In this document: piece by piece, positions 32,987 to 40,834 of the stretch
How the letters are laid out: each line of letters begins with the position of its first letter
Numbering within the stretch: position 1 is the stretch's first letter
Origin: Ravibacter sp964559125
Lineage (GTDB): Bacteria > Bacteroidota > Bacteroidia > Cytophagales > Spirosomataceae
Length of the DNA stretch: 64,000 bases
Direction of reading: 5' to 3'
Assembly (NCBI GenBank): GCA_964559125.1
Contig: CAZLGW010000006.1
Location: 124,001 to 188,000 of the forward strand
Program-made: the position numbers and the translations under genes
Notes under the pieces: generated by a model
Databases searched by the model: none
What the model was told of the DNA's origin: nothing
Seen by the model: the letters and a program-made list of their open reading frames with translations, nothing else

Positions 32987-33823
32987 CTAGCTGCCTATCC
33001 CTACACGTTTGAAAGTTTTGATCGACAACCCTTTAGCCGTACGCTCAAGCAGCTGGCGGATAGTCAGGGACGAATCCTTTACAAACTCCTGGTTAAGCAG
33101 GGTGTTATCTTTGTAGAATTTCTGGAGTTTACCTTGCGCAATACGTTCAAGCATGGCTTCGGGCTTACCTTCCGCACGGGCCTGCTCTTTACCGATCTCA
33201 ATTTCCCTCTCTACCAGGGCAGCGTCTACACCATCTTTATCAAGAGCTACCGGGCGCATTGCGGCAATCTGCATAGCAATATCCTTTCCTACCGTGCTCA
33301 GGTCTGCGTCGCCGGCTCCTTCGAAAGCAACCAGTACACCAAGCTTACCGTTGGAGTGAACGTAAGGAACTACTTTCTCTGCGTCGAGGTTTTCATATCC
33401 TACGATTTCAATTTTCTCCCCCAGCTTACCGGTAAGATCGACTATACGCTCCGAAACTGTGGAGCCGTCGGCCAGTCTGGCTGAAGCCAGGCTTTCAACG
33501 CCCGAGTGGTTGCCGGCGACAGCTTCATCGAGAATAACCTGTGCCAGGCTTTTAAAATCAGCTACATTCGCTACCGGTTCGGTCTCACAAGCCAGGGCTA
33601 CGAGCTTTCCGTTGGTCTCATCATCACTGATCTTAACCAGTACGACTCCTTCAGACACGGCATTATCGGCCCGCTTGGCGGCTACTTTCTGACCCTGCTT
33701 CCGCAGTATTTCAATCGCCTTATCAAAGTCGCCATCGGCTTCCGTAAGGGCCTTTTTACAATCCATCATGCCCGCTCCGGTGAGCTGGCGCAGTTTGTTT
33801 ACATCTTGAGCAGTAATTGCCAT
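32987..33823 (-). CDS. tsf: translation elongation factor Ts
   Basis: The 278-residue protein is the guanine nucleotide exchange factor for EF-Tu. The N-terminal UBA-like domain (about 1-55: VNKLRQLTGAGMMDCKKALTEADGD) carries the hallmark T-G-A-G-M-M-D-C-K-K-A-L. The core domain follows with FVARTD-like segments replaced by the family's VANVADFKSLA. The length is usual for Bacteroidota. It follows rpsB by 21 bp, the conserved order of this operon. Confidence 0.97.
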   Translation of the reverse strand: MAITAQDVNKLRQLTGAGMMDCKKALTEADGDFDKAIEILRKQGQKVAAKRADNAVSEGVVLVKISDDETNGKLVALACETEPVANVADFKSLAQVILDEAVAGNHSGVESLASARLADGSTVSERIVDLTGKLGEKIEIVGYENLDAEKVVPYVHSNGKLGVLVAFEGAGDADLSTVGKDIAMQIAAMRPVALDKDGVDAALVEREIEIGKEQARAEGKPEAMLERIAQGKLQKFYKDNTLLNQEFVKDSSLTIRQLLERTAKGLSIKTFKRVGIGS

Positions 33824-33844
33824 GACTCAGTATAAATGAAATAA

Positions 33845-34717
33845 TTACTCTTCCGAAGCCTCATCGGCTTCAGCCTTAACGTTCAGCCTTTTCCTCTTCT
33901 CCTGGCGACCCTTTTCTCCTTCGCCATCTTCACCCGCACCTGCGACACCTCCTACCGAAGCATCTTCCGCATCAACGGCTCTTTTTGCTTCCTCTTCCTC
34001 TGCCAGGCGCTGATCTTCCTTATCCTGCTTTCTTTCCAGGAGCCCTTCTTCGACCGCCTTGCCTATAGCCAGCGTGACCAGGGAAATAGACTTGAACGCA
34101 TCGTCATTGCTGGGAATGGCGTAGTCTACCAGATCCGGGTTAGAGTTGGTATCACAAATAGCAATAACAGGGATACCGAGACGTTTAGCTTCAGCAATCG
34201 CGATGTGCTCGCGTTTTACGTCTACGATAAACAGGGCTGCAGGTAGCCTGGTGAGCTCAATAACTCCTCCAAGGACTTTCTCCAGTTTATCTTTCTCGCG
34301 TGAGATGGTCAGCCTCTCACGCTTCGCAATATTCTTTACGGTAGTCTCATCCTTCAGTGTCTTATCCAGGTACTGAAGCTTCTTCAGAGACTTCCTCATG
34401 GTAGTAAAGTTGGTCAGCATACCGCCCAGCCAGCGTTCGGTAACATAAGGCATTTTCAGCCTCCGTGCTTCTTCGGCTACTATTTCCTGCGCCTGCTTCT
34501 TGGTGGCTACGAACATAATTTTCCGTCCGGAGCGTACGATCGACTTCACTACTTCCTGCGCCTGATCCAGGCAGGCGAGCGTCTTGTTCAGATCAATGAT
34601 GTGAATCCCGTTTTTCTCCATGAAAATGTATGGAGCCATACGGGGATCCCATTTACGGGTAAGGTGACCAAAGTGCACCCCCGCATCTAAAAGTTGTTTG
34701 TATTCTAATTGTGCCAT
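33845..34717 (-). CDS. rpsB: 30S ribosomal protein S2
   Basis: The 290-residue protein shows the S2 signatures: LLDAGVHFGHLTRKWDPRM near the N-terminus, FVATKKQAQEIV and PYVTERWLGGMLTNF, then AIAEAKRLGIPVIAICDTNSNPDLVDY. Compared with about 240 residues in E. coli it has an extra charged C-terminal tail (about 230-290) rich in Glu, Lys, Arg and Ala, common in this phylum. It lies between rpsI and tsf; the 114-bp gap upstream holds a short hairpin but no promoter I can recognise. Confidence 0.97.
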   Translation of the reverse strand: MAQLEYKQLLDAGVHFGHLTRKWDPRMAPYIFMEKNGIHIIDLNKTLACLDQAQEVVKSIVRSGRKIMFVATKKQAQEIVAEEARRLKMPYVTERWLGGMLTNFTTMRKSLKKLQYLDKTLKDETTVKNIAKRERLTISREKDKLEKVLGGVIELTRLPAALFIVDVKREHIAIAEAKRLGIPVIAICDTNSNPDLVDYAIPSNDDAFKSISLVTLAIGKAVEEGLLERKQDKEDQRLAEEEEAKRAVDAEDASVGGVAGAGEDGEGEKGRQEKRKRLNVKAEADEASEE

Positions 34718-34793
34718 TTTTGTTTGTTAAATGATATAAGCAGCACGATGCACCGGACACAGTAAGCACCGACTGGACGAATATATAGTGAAT

Positions 34794-34814
34794 GGGCGCT
34801 GCATATGAGCGCCC
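34794..34814 (-). promoter_or_regulatory. hairpin in the rpsI-rpsB gap
   Basis: GGGCGCT (34794-34800) and AGCGCCC (34808-34814) form a 7-bp GC-rich stem with a 7-nt loop, 18 bp after the rpsI stop. No U tract follows. It could be an mRNA processing, attenuation or ribosomal-protein feedback site; no known leader family was recognised. Confidence 0.4.
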
Positions 34815-34831
34815 GGCAATACATCCGGAAA

Positions 34832-35218
34832 TTAACGTTTCGAGAACTGGAAACGCTTGCGGGCTTTCCTCCGGCCTGCTTTCTTGCGTTCTACCATACG
34901 GGAGTCACGCGTAAGGAAACCTTCCTTCTTCAATGCAGGACGATTTTCTCCGTTATACTCAACAAGCGCACGGGAAATAGCCATCCTGGCAGCTTCAGCC
35001 TGACCTTTGATACCGCCTCCCTGCACATTTATTTTCACATCATAGCTTTCGCCCGATTCCAATGTACTGAAAGGCTGCTTTACCAGGATCTGGTGAACCT
35101 CGAAAGGGAAATACTCCTTAAGCTCGCGACCGTTGATCTGGATATCGCCTTTACCCGGAGTGAGATAGATCCGCGCTACTGCGGTTTTTCTTCTACCTAT
35201 GGTATTAATATATGCCAT
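34832..35218 (-). CDS. rpsI: 30S ribosomal protein S9
   Basis: The 128-residue protein has the normal S9 features: GRRKTAVARIYL at the start, NGRELKEYFP, the GGGIKGQAEAARMAISRALVE-type core (in two parts) and the basic tail ending in KR that reaches the P-site tRNA. It lies 6 bp downstream of rplM, the universal order. Confidence 0.98.
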   Translation of the reverse strand: MAYINTIGRRKTAVARIYLTPGKGDIQINGRELKEYFPFEVHQILVKQPFSTLESGESYDVKINVQGGGIKGQAEAARMAISRALVEYNGENRPALKKEGFLTRDSRMVERKKAGRRKARKRFQFSKR

Positions 35219-35224
35219 TGGGTG

Positions 35225-35674
35225 TTAATAATTAAACTTTAATTCTTTAGGTTGCTGAGCAGCGTGAGGGTGTTCACTTCCCGCGTAAACAAACAGGTTG
35301 GTAAACAACCGGCGACCCAGACGATTCTTAGGTAACATTCCTTTAACGGCTCTTTCCAGAATTCTCTCAGGATATTTCTCGAGAGCCTCCTTGGGAGTCT
35401 GGAAGCGTTGCCCGCCGGGATGGCCTGTGTGACGGATATAAACCTTGTCGGTCAGCTTCTTACCAGTCAGACGGACCTTGTCTGCATTGATAATAATCAC
35501 ATTGTCGCCACAATCGGCATGCGGGGTATAGCTTGTTTTGTGCTTGCCACGGATGATCCGCGCCACATTACTGGCCAAACGCCCTAAAACTGCATCTTCT
35601 GCATCTACCACGACCCACTCCTTGGTAATAGTGCTCTTGTTGGCAGAGATGGTTTTGTAGCTTAACGTATCCAC
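35225..35674 (-). CDS. rplM: 50S ribosomal protein L13
   Basis: The 149-residue protein shows the L13 motifs WVVVDAEDAVLGRLAS, RGKHKTSYTPHADCGD, KLTDKVYIRHTGHPGG and MLPKNRLGRRLF. It binds 23S rRNA early in 50S assembly. It heads the rplM-rpsI operon and probably also the rpsB-tsf pair, with a full consensus promoter upstream. Confidence 0.98.
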   Translation of the reverse strand: MDTLSYKTISANKSTITKEWVVVDAEDAVLGRLASNVARIIRGKHKTSYTPHADCGDNVIIINADKVRLTGKKLTDKVYIRHTGHPGGQRFQTPKEALEKYPERILERAVKGMLPKNRLGRRLFTNLFVYAGSEHPHAAQQPKELKFNY

Positions 35675-35750
35675 GATTAACTATATGATTTTAATGATTT
35701 TAACGTATCCATCAGGGTGGGCATACTATTACCCATCCAAAAAGGGAGTG

Positions 35751-35781
35751 CAAATATAGATGCTTAATCTTTTAATCGCAA
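35751..35781 (-). promoter_or_regulatory. rplM-rpsI operon promoter
   Basis: On the minus strand TTG (35781-35779), a 20-nt spacer and TATATTTG (35758-35751) match the Bacteroidota consensus. The -7 element ends 76 bp before the rplM ATG, leaving a leader long enough for feedback control. Confidence 0.75.
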
Positions 35782-35834
35782 GATTGTCTGAAGAAATTAA
35801 TCAGAATATTCGCAGTTGGTAAAAGCGGGGGCGG

Positions 35835-37067
35835 TCAGCTTTCAGAAAACCCCTCCATAACCGCTTCCACCGGCACAGTATGCTCATAAAAAGACGCCAG
35901 ACGCAGCAGAATCTGCTCTATGGTCGCATCAGGGCACGACGCTCCGCTCGTCAGCATGATAACGGGAATCTTATGTTGGGGGAGAAAATCCCGGGTCACT
36001 ATCTCTTTCTTCTCTCTCAGACTGTAGTGCTGTATTGAATCTCTGCCCAGGATCTTTTCTGCCGAAGAAATAAAATAAGTGGGAAGCGCGCTTTCGCAAA
36101 GCTCCACGAGGTGAGACGTATTGGAGCTGTTATAGCCGCCCGCGACGATCGCCAGGTCTGCTTCACTTTGCAAAAGCGCATAGGTAGCGTCCTGGTTGTC
36201 GTTTGTAGCATAGCACAAAGTATCCCGGGTATTGGCAAAACGCTCATCGACGGTTTCAGGCGTCAGCCCGAAATGTTCCGTCATCACATTTTTAAGGTAA
36301 TCGGCAATCCCCTGGGTATCGGAAGCCAGCATGGTGGTCTGGTTGACCACCCCGATCCGCTGCAGATCGAGGCCGGGATCGAAGCCTTCTGAATACTGGC
36401 CTCTGAATTCTTCAAAAAAATCTTCCCGGGCCGCCTCGCCGGTAATGTACTTTGCCAGCCGCTTTGTCTGGGCGAGATCCCTTACGATGACGGTCGGCGC
36501 ATTTTCCTTGCTGTGGGAGAAGGTCGCCCTTGTTTCTTCATGCTGAGGTTTGCCGTGAATGACAATCGTGTAGTTTTTACCACCTATCTGGGCCGCACGA
36601 TTCCATACCTTTTCCACGAAAGGGCAAGTGGTATCATAGGCATGGATATCGACTCCTCTCGAAGCCAGTTCGTCCTGTATCTCAAGCGTGGTTCCGAAGG
36701 CAGGCACGATAACAATATCATCCGAAGTGAGAATATCCCATTCAAGTACCTGGTTTCCTTTGGTATCCATCAGGAACCTGACCCCTCTTTCCTGGAGATC
36801 GGCATTTACGCCGGGGTTGTGGATCATCTCGCTCAACAGGAAAATACGCCTGCCCGGGTTGGCCTCCAACGCCTGGTAAGCTATCTCTATCGCATTTTCC
36901 ACGCCGTAGCAGAACCCGAAATGCCTTGCGATCAAAAACCTGACAGAACCAAAATCGAGCACCGACGGAGAATAGTCTTTTTTCAGTTTGTCCTTCTTCC
37001 GCCTGTATTCTTTAATCGGAGTAATGATGCTGCTCTTATAAAATCCGGGTATTTTGAACGCTTTCAT
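35835..37067 (-). CDS. ispH: 4-hydroxy-3-methylbut-2-enyl diphosphate reductase, long form
   Basis: The 410-residue iron-sulfur enzyme makes IPP and DMAPP in the last step of the MEP isoprenoid pathway. The three expected cluster cysteines are visible: Cys53 (GFCYGV), Cys148 (DTTCPFV) and Cys285 (DTLCYAT). The histidine motifs EMIHNPGV and HGKPQHEE, and the GGYNSSNTSHL substrate loop, are also present. At 410 residues it is about 100 longer than E. coli IspH and belongs to the long form known from cyanobacteria and plants, with an N-terminal lead of about 40 residues and an insert near 200-240. The gene stands alone, with a hairpin repeat just upstream. Confidence 0.96.
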   Translation of the reverse strand: MKAFKIPGFYKSSIITPIKEYRRKKDKLKKDYSPSVLDFGSVRFLIARHFGFCYGVENAIEIAYQALEANPGRRIFLLSEMIHNPGVNADLQERGVRFLMDTKGNQVLEWDILTSDDIVIVPAFGTTLEIQDELASRGVDIHAYDTTCPFVEKVWNRAAQIGGKNYTIVIHGKPQHEETRATFSHSKENAPTVIVRDLAQTKRLAKYITGEAAREDFFEEFRGQYSEGFDPGLDLQRIGVVNQTTMLASDTQGIADYLKNVMTEHFGLTPETVDERFANTRDTLCYATNDNQDATYALLQSEADLAIVAGGYNSSNTSHLVELCESALPTYFISSAEKILGRDSIQHYSLREKKEIVTRDFLPQHKIPVIMLTSGASCPDATIEQILLRLASFYEHTVPVEAVMEGFSES

Positions 37068-37075
37068 GGTATTGT

Positions 37076-37135
37076 AGCTATCGGCAGTCAGCTGTCAGCC
37101 CTCAGCTGATTGCGGATAGCTGACAGCTGATAGCT
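37076..37135. repeat. hairpin repeat element, copy 1
   Basis: The 60-bp palindromic element has arms AGCTATC...TCAGCTGTCAGC and GCTGACAGCTGA-TAGCT (12 bp perfect plus outer pairs). It lies between ispH and the ECF sigma gene, just upstream of both. It shares the CTGATAGCTGA-type core with a second element at 37796-37882 and looks like a REP or small interspersed hairpin family. Confidence 0.7.
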
Positions 37136-37221
37136 ATTTTTTTTTAATGCAATATGCAACTTTTAATTCCGAATAGAGACATTGTAACAGAAACATTCAC
37201 CGCATTGCCTGCTATAGCTTT

Positions 37222-37791
37222 TTGAACGATAAATTATATCCTGATCCGCACACCGAGTTGGTGGAGCGATGTAAGATGGGAGAGCGCGGCGCTCAGTATC
37301 AATTGTACAGGCTTTATTCAAAAGCCATGTTCAATGTCTGTATGCGCATGCTCAACCGGGCAGAGGAAGCGGAGGATGTTCTCCAGGATTCCTTCCTGGA
37401 TGCTTTTACCCATTTGCATCAATTCAGGCAGCAATCGACTTTCGGGGCATGGCTGAAGCAGATCGTGGTCAACAAGGCTATTTCGCAATTGCGGTCCCGG
37501 AAGGTTAAATGGGTGGAACTGGAATCTTTACAAAACGGAGAAAACGAATATGAGATCGAAGATGACTACTATCACGATACGGACACCGCAGAGCTGAACG
37601 TCGAGCGTATCAGACAAGCCATCCACCTGCTTCCCGGCGGCTACCGGCTCGTTTTGAGCCTGTACCTGTTCGAAGGCTATGATCACGAAGAGATCAGCGG
37701 CCTCCTGGGCATTTCGGAAAGCACTTCGAGAACGCAATACATGCGGGCCAAACAAAAACTGATAGAAGTAATCAAAAACAAAACCTGTTGA
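37222..37791 (+). CDS. ECF-type RNA polymerase sigma factor
   Basis: The 189-residue protein has region 2 (about 25-95: AQYQLYRLYSKAMFNVCMRML, AEDVLQDSFLDAFTHL, TFGAWLKQIVVNKAIS) and region 4 (about 130-180: LLPGGYRLVLSLYLFEGYDHEEISGLLGISESTSRTQYMRAK, given here as the pattern only in part). It heads an operon with an anti-sigma-like protein and a DUF4097 protein, a common bacteroidotal arrangement. The start is a TTG that gives the usual N-terminal length; the next ATG is 18 codons later. A near-consensus TAGCTTTT overlaps this region, so the start is uncertain. Hairpin repeats flank the gene on both sides. Confidence 0.92.
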   Translation: MNDKLYPDPHTELVERCKMGERGAQYQLYRLYSKAMFNVCMRMLNRAEEAEDVLQDSFLDAFTHLHQFRQQSTFGAWLKQIVVNKAISQLRSRKVKWVELESLQNGENEYEIEDDYYHDTDTAELNVERIRQAIHLLPGGYRLVLSLYLFEGYDHEEISGLLGISESTSRTQYMRAKQKLIEVIKNKTC

Positions 37792-37795
37792 TACA

Positions 37796-37882
37796 GCCAT
37801 CGGCTGTCAGAAATCAGCTATCGGCACGTTTGACCCCGATAAGCAATCAATGAAAAAGGGCTGATAGCTGAAGGCTGATAAC
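37796..37882. repeat. hairpin repeat element, copy 2
   Basis: This imperfect inverted repeat of about 87 bp runs from GCCATCGGCTGTCAG and ATCAGCTATCGGC to GGGCTGATAGCTGA and AGGCTGATAAC. It fills the gap between the ECF sigma gene and the anti-sigma-like gene. It shares core words with copy 1 at 37076-37135. Because it lies inside the operon, the transcript would fold here. Confidence 0.65.
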
Positions 37883-37892
37883 TTTTATAAAA

Positions 37893-38495
37893 ATGAGAAA
37901 GTCATCCGACAGAAAAGATAAGCTGGAGCGGTTTGTCAGAGACAACCGTTCGGGGTTCGACACAGAAGAACCGGATGCCCGGCTATGGGGAAAAATTGAA
38001 TCCCGGCTCGCTCCTCCTTCCGGGGATATACCGCGGCAATTAAACAACAACCGTTGGAAACGGCAGATCACTTACGACTGGCGCGTTGCCGCTGCGGTCC
38101 TCATCCTGTTTGCCGCCTGCATCCTGGTATATGTAAATGGCGAGTACGGTCTTACAAGAGATCCCCAAATGGCCCTTCAGCTGCCCGCTTACGCAAAGGA
38201 GGTAAATCAATATACCCAGATCATCAGTGAAAAACGGAACCAGATCAAAAAACTGGCCGCACACAAACCGGAGCTTTACAGCGACTTTGCAGCGGAGCTG
38301 GACCGCCTGGAACAAGCCTATACCGGACTTCGGTCGGAGCTTCCCCGGTCGCCCGACCCTGAAACACTTCTGCACGCTATGGTCAGGAACCTCCAGTGGC
38401 AGGTCGATCTTTTGAATCAGCAAATTATCATTATAGAAAAAATTGAGAAGGTAGATGAAAACGAAGAAAACGATAGCGACCGTATTGCTATATAG
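37893..38495 (+). CDS. single-pass membrane anti-sigma-like protein
   Basis: The 200-residue protein has a cytoplasmic N-terminal part with the pattern D-A-R-L-W-G-K-I-E-S-R-L (about 28-40) that is usual in bacteroidotal anti-sigma proteins. One membrane helix follows at about 65-82 (VAAAVLILFAACILVYV). The remaining 115 residues are extracytoplasmic, acidic and helical with coiled-coil-like heptads. It lies right after the ECF sigma gene and so probably holds that sigma factor inactive until an envelope signal. No zinc-binding ZAS motif (H-x3-C-x2-C) is present. Its 3' end overlaps the next gene by 41 bp. Confidence 0.8.
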   Translation: MRKSSDRKDKLERFVRDNRSGFDTEEPDARLWGKIESRLAPPSGDIPRQLNNNRWKRQITYDWRVAAAVLILFAACILVYVNGEYGLTRDPQMALQLPAYAKEVNQYTQIISEKRNQIKKLAAHKPELYSDFAAELDRLEQAYTGLRSELPRSPDPETLLHAMVRNLQWQVDLLNQQIIIIEKIEKVDENEENDSDRIAI

Positions 38496-39486
38496 TGTGG
38501 CTCTCGTAGCGGTTGCAAACCCCCAGGATCCCCCTCCCGGTATTTTTATCGAGCGCAAAAAAACCATCGTCAAGGTATTTGATGTGCGGCCCAATGAAAT
38601 GCTCAGCATAGACAACCGCTACGGAGACGTAAAAGTATTGCTTTGGGACAGGCAGGCGATCAGGATCGACATCACTATTACCGCCAATGCTTCCTCCGAA
38701 CAGAAGGTCAGCGAGGCGATCAATGCTGTGAACATCGAAGAAAAAAGGGGCAACAACAATATCACCGTACAGACAGTGATAAGCTCCGGTACGCAGAGAT
38801 TCAGCTGGGGAGGGAAAAAGGGAGAGAATTCCGTTCGCATCGATTATCTTATCCAGATGCCTAAACAGAATCCGCTCAATCTGAAAAACTCGTACGGCGA
38901 TACGGACATAGCCAGGTTTGTCGCTCCTCTTGTAGTCGAAACCCGTTACGGCAATTTCCGTGCGGAAGATCTCGCCAGCATGGCAAACAACATTGTTGTC
39001 CAGTACGGAAACGCGGTTATCGGCCAGATGGTGCAGGGGAAACTGCAGTCGAATCACTCTGCAGTAAACCTGGATAAAGTCAATTCCCTCGAGTTGATCA
39101 ACAAATTCGGCTCGCTCAATATAGGCGAGGTGGGTTCTCTGAAGGCAGATATCGGTTATTGCGGAGCGCAAATCGGTACCCTGACCGGCGACGGTACGGT
39201 CAGGCTCAATTATTCCGACAATTTTTCCATTAACGAATCTACCGCCAATAATATCGACATCCGCGCATCATATTCCTCGGTGATCATACCGGCCAGCCAA
39301 CCTGCCCGGTTTGATGTCTCGGTCACCTATGGCAACTTCCAGTACCCTTCAAAAACGGCAGTGTCGGTTACCAACAAATCCGGGACCAGTAAAACCAGGC
39401 AGTATGAAGGCAATATCGGTAAAGAGGAGCCTGCTTCCATGATCCGGGTCATTTCCACATACGGGAACGTCAAATTGAAAGATTAA
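38455..39486 (+). CDS. secreted DUF4097-type beta-helix protein
   Basis: The 343-residue protein has a signal peptide (MKTKKTIATVLLYSVALVAVA) and then short repeated beta strands with recurring N/S-x-Y-G-D/N motifs (NRYGDVKV, NSYGDTDI, TRYGNFRA, VQYGNAVI, VTYGNFQY, STYGNVKL). This is the pattern of DUF4097 putative adhesin-like repeats. It is probably periplasmic or at the surface. It overlaps the anti-sigma-like gene by 41 bp in another frame, which implies translational coupling, and it may be the signal or target protein of this sigma/anti-sigma operon. Function is otherwise unknown. Confidence 0.85.
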   Translation: MKTKKTIATVLLYSVALVAVANPQDPPPGIFIERKKTIVKVFDVRPNEMLSIDNRYGDVKVLLWDRQAIRIDITITANASSEQKVSEAINAVNIEEKRGNNNITVQTVISSGTQRFSWGGKKGENSVRIDYLIQMPKQNPLNLKNSYGDTDIARFVAPLVVETRYGNFRAEDLASMANNIVVQYGNAVIGQMVQGKLQSNHSAVNLDKVNSLELINKFGSLNIGEVGSLKADIGYCGAQIGTLTGDGTVRLNYSDNFSINESTANNIDIRASYSSVIIPASQPARFDVSVTYGNFQYPSKTAVSVTNKSGTSKTRQYEGNIGKEEPASMIRVISTYGNVKLKD

Positions 39487-39590
39487 TCATCAGCGGAAGT
39501 ACCAGCCCTCACTTCTTCGCCGCCCGGCCCTCCATGCCGGCCGATAAGTATCTGTGTCATATTATTCCGGCTGATATGGATAATATTTAA

Positions 39591-39618
39591 TTGCCTAGTT
39601 CAAAATTGCTTAGGTTTG
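39591..39618 (+). promoter_or_regulatory. promoter of the EEP-family gene
   Basis: TTG (39591-39593) and an exact -7 TAGGTTTG (39611-39618) are separated by 17 nt. The -7 element ends 26 bp before the ATG. It separates this gene from the ECF operon. Confidence 0.6.
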
Positions 39619-39644
39619 CGGTATAATCACTCCATTCTTCAGCA

Positions 39645-40457
39645 ATGAAAGTTTCTGTTTTTTTTAAGATCGTTGTTCTTGCCTGCCTGTGTGTACAACC
39701 GGCTTTTTCAATACCACCCGGTAACAGCGGCCCGGGCGGCACGCTGAAGGTCATGTCCTACAACATTCATCATTGCAATCCTCCCTCTCTTCCGGAGGGA
39801 CAAATAGACGTGCCCGCCATAGCGAAGGTAATCAATGATGCACAGGTCGACCTGGTAGCACTCCAGGAAGTGGATGTCAATACGGAGCGCTCGGGAAAAG
39901 GCAGGAACCAGGCCCGGGAGCTGGCGCAGCTTACCGGGATGCATTTCTATTTTGTCAAGGCCATCGATCACCAGGGCGGTGATTACGGGGTAGCCGTCCT
40001 GTCGAAATTCCCTTTGCTCGACTCCCTGCACCTTCCTCTTCCCCTCCCTGAGGGCGTCAAAGGCGAGCCTCGCACAGTGGCTGCCATCAAAGTCCGGCTC
40101 CCGGGAGGAAAAAAAATCTGGTTCGCCTCCACGCATCTCGATCTGAAAGAGGAAACCAGGCTGTTCCAGTCCGACATCATCATCAAACGCCTGGGTAGCC
40201 TGAAAGAGCCTGTTATACTTGCGGGTGATTTCAATGCCGTCCCGACCAGCCGGGTCATATCGCTGCTCGACCAGACCTTCACCCGGACATGTATCAATGA
40301 CTGTCTCCCTACAAGCCCGCACATCAACCCGAGGAACACGATCGATTTTATCATGTTCACTAAGCCGAAACGCATCAGCTCAGTCAAAACGTCGGTAATC
40401 GAAGAGACTTATGCCTCCGATCACCGGCCGGTTGTAGCAGATCTCATTGTAAAATAG
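39645..40457 (+). CDS. secreted endonuclease/exonuclease/phosphatase (EEP) family hydrolase
   Basis: The 270-residue protein has a signal peptide (about 1-24) and the EEP fold motifs in order: MSYNIHHC (metal-site Asn), VALQEVD (Glu), STHLDL (His), AGDFNAVP (Asp, Asn) and a C-terminal SDHRPVVADL (Asp-His pair). Members cleave phosphodiester bonds in DNA, RNA, sphingomyelin or inositol phosphates. Export suggests a nutritional or phospholipid role, but the substrate cannot be named. It has its own promoter. Its last 14 bp overlap the end of an antitoxin pseudogene on the other strand. Confidence 0.92.
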   Translation: MKVSVFFKIVVLACLCVQPAFSIPPGNSGPGGTLKVMSYNIHHCNPPSLPEGQIDVPAIAKVINDAQVDLVALQEVDVNTERSGKGRNQARELAQLTGMHFYFVKAIDHQGGDYGVAVLSKFPLLDSLHLPLPLPEGVKGEPRTVAAIKVRLPGGKKIWFASTHLDLKEETRLFQSDIIIKRLGSLKEPVILAGDFNAVPTSRVISLLDQTFTRTCINDCLPTSPHINPRNTIDFIMFTKPKRISSVKTSVIEETYASDHRPVVADLIVK

Positions 40458-40651
40458 GATCCGGCGCCTCTATAGGATGATATAATGCTTCATAATTTTC
40501 AACCAGTATAGACACAAGCTCTAACAGCTCTTCTTCCGCGCTATTTTCTTCACAATCTAGTAAGACTATCTATAATTTTAAGATAATCCTGGTATTGTGC
40601 TGGTGTTTTTATCGGGCTAAGGTTTGCCCTTTCTTCTCTTAAACCAGCCAT
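40444..40651 (-). pseudogene. decayed HigA-type antitoxin N-terminal fragment
   Basis: On the minus strand an ATG at 40651 opens a 33-codon frame (MAGLREERANLSPIKTPAQY..., stop at 40552-40550). After a frameshift of one base the reading goes on as DCEENSAEEELLELVSIL, then VENYEALYHPIEAPDPI, and stops at 40446-40444. Joined, the two parts match the N-terminal half of HigA-like antitoxins (I-K-T-x-x-x-Y, L-E-x-L-x-x-L-V-E-x-Y-E, HPI-x-x-PDPI). The DNA-binding HTH half is missing, and no HigB toxin gene is seen on either side. It is a dead remnant in the 377-bp gap between the EEP gene and the phosphoesterase gene. Confidence 0.7.
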
Positions 40652-40737
40652 ATATTTGAAAGGATATAGAAATGTATATTTTCCCTCTATTCTCGTAAAA
40701 AAGGAAATTTAGCGCTTTGCACGCAAAAAAATCCAAA

Positions 40738-40833
40738 ATGAATTTAAAGATTATAAAAATAGCCGCAATAGCTGGTTTTCCTGTATTATCTTTAGCAAGA
40801 CTATTGATCTATTCTCTGAAACTCAAACATTAA
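40738..40833 (+). CDS. 31-residue hydrophobic peptide upstream of the phosphoesterase
   Basis: A small frame from ATG 40738 to TAA 40831-40833 encodes 31 residues with a basic start (MNLKIIKIAAIAG), a hydrophobic centre and a basic end (KLKH). It ends one base before the ATG of the phosphoesterase gene. It could be a leader peptide that couples translation, a tiny membrane protein, or chance. No homologue is known to me. Confidence 0.35.
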   Translation: MNLKIIKIAAIAGFPVLSLARLLIYSLKLKH

Positions 40834-40834
40834 A

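Noticed and set aside
34718..34831. Separate promoter for rpsB-tsf
   Set aside because: No TAnnTTTG with a -33 element was found on the minus strand in this gap; read-through from rplM-rpsI is simpler.
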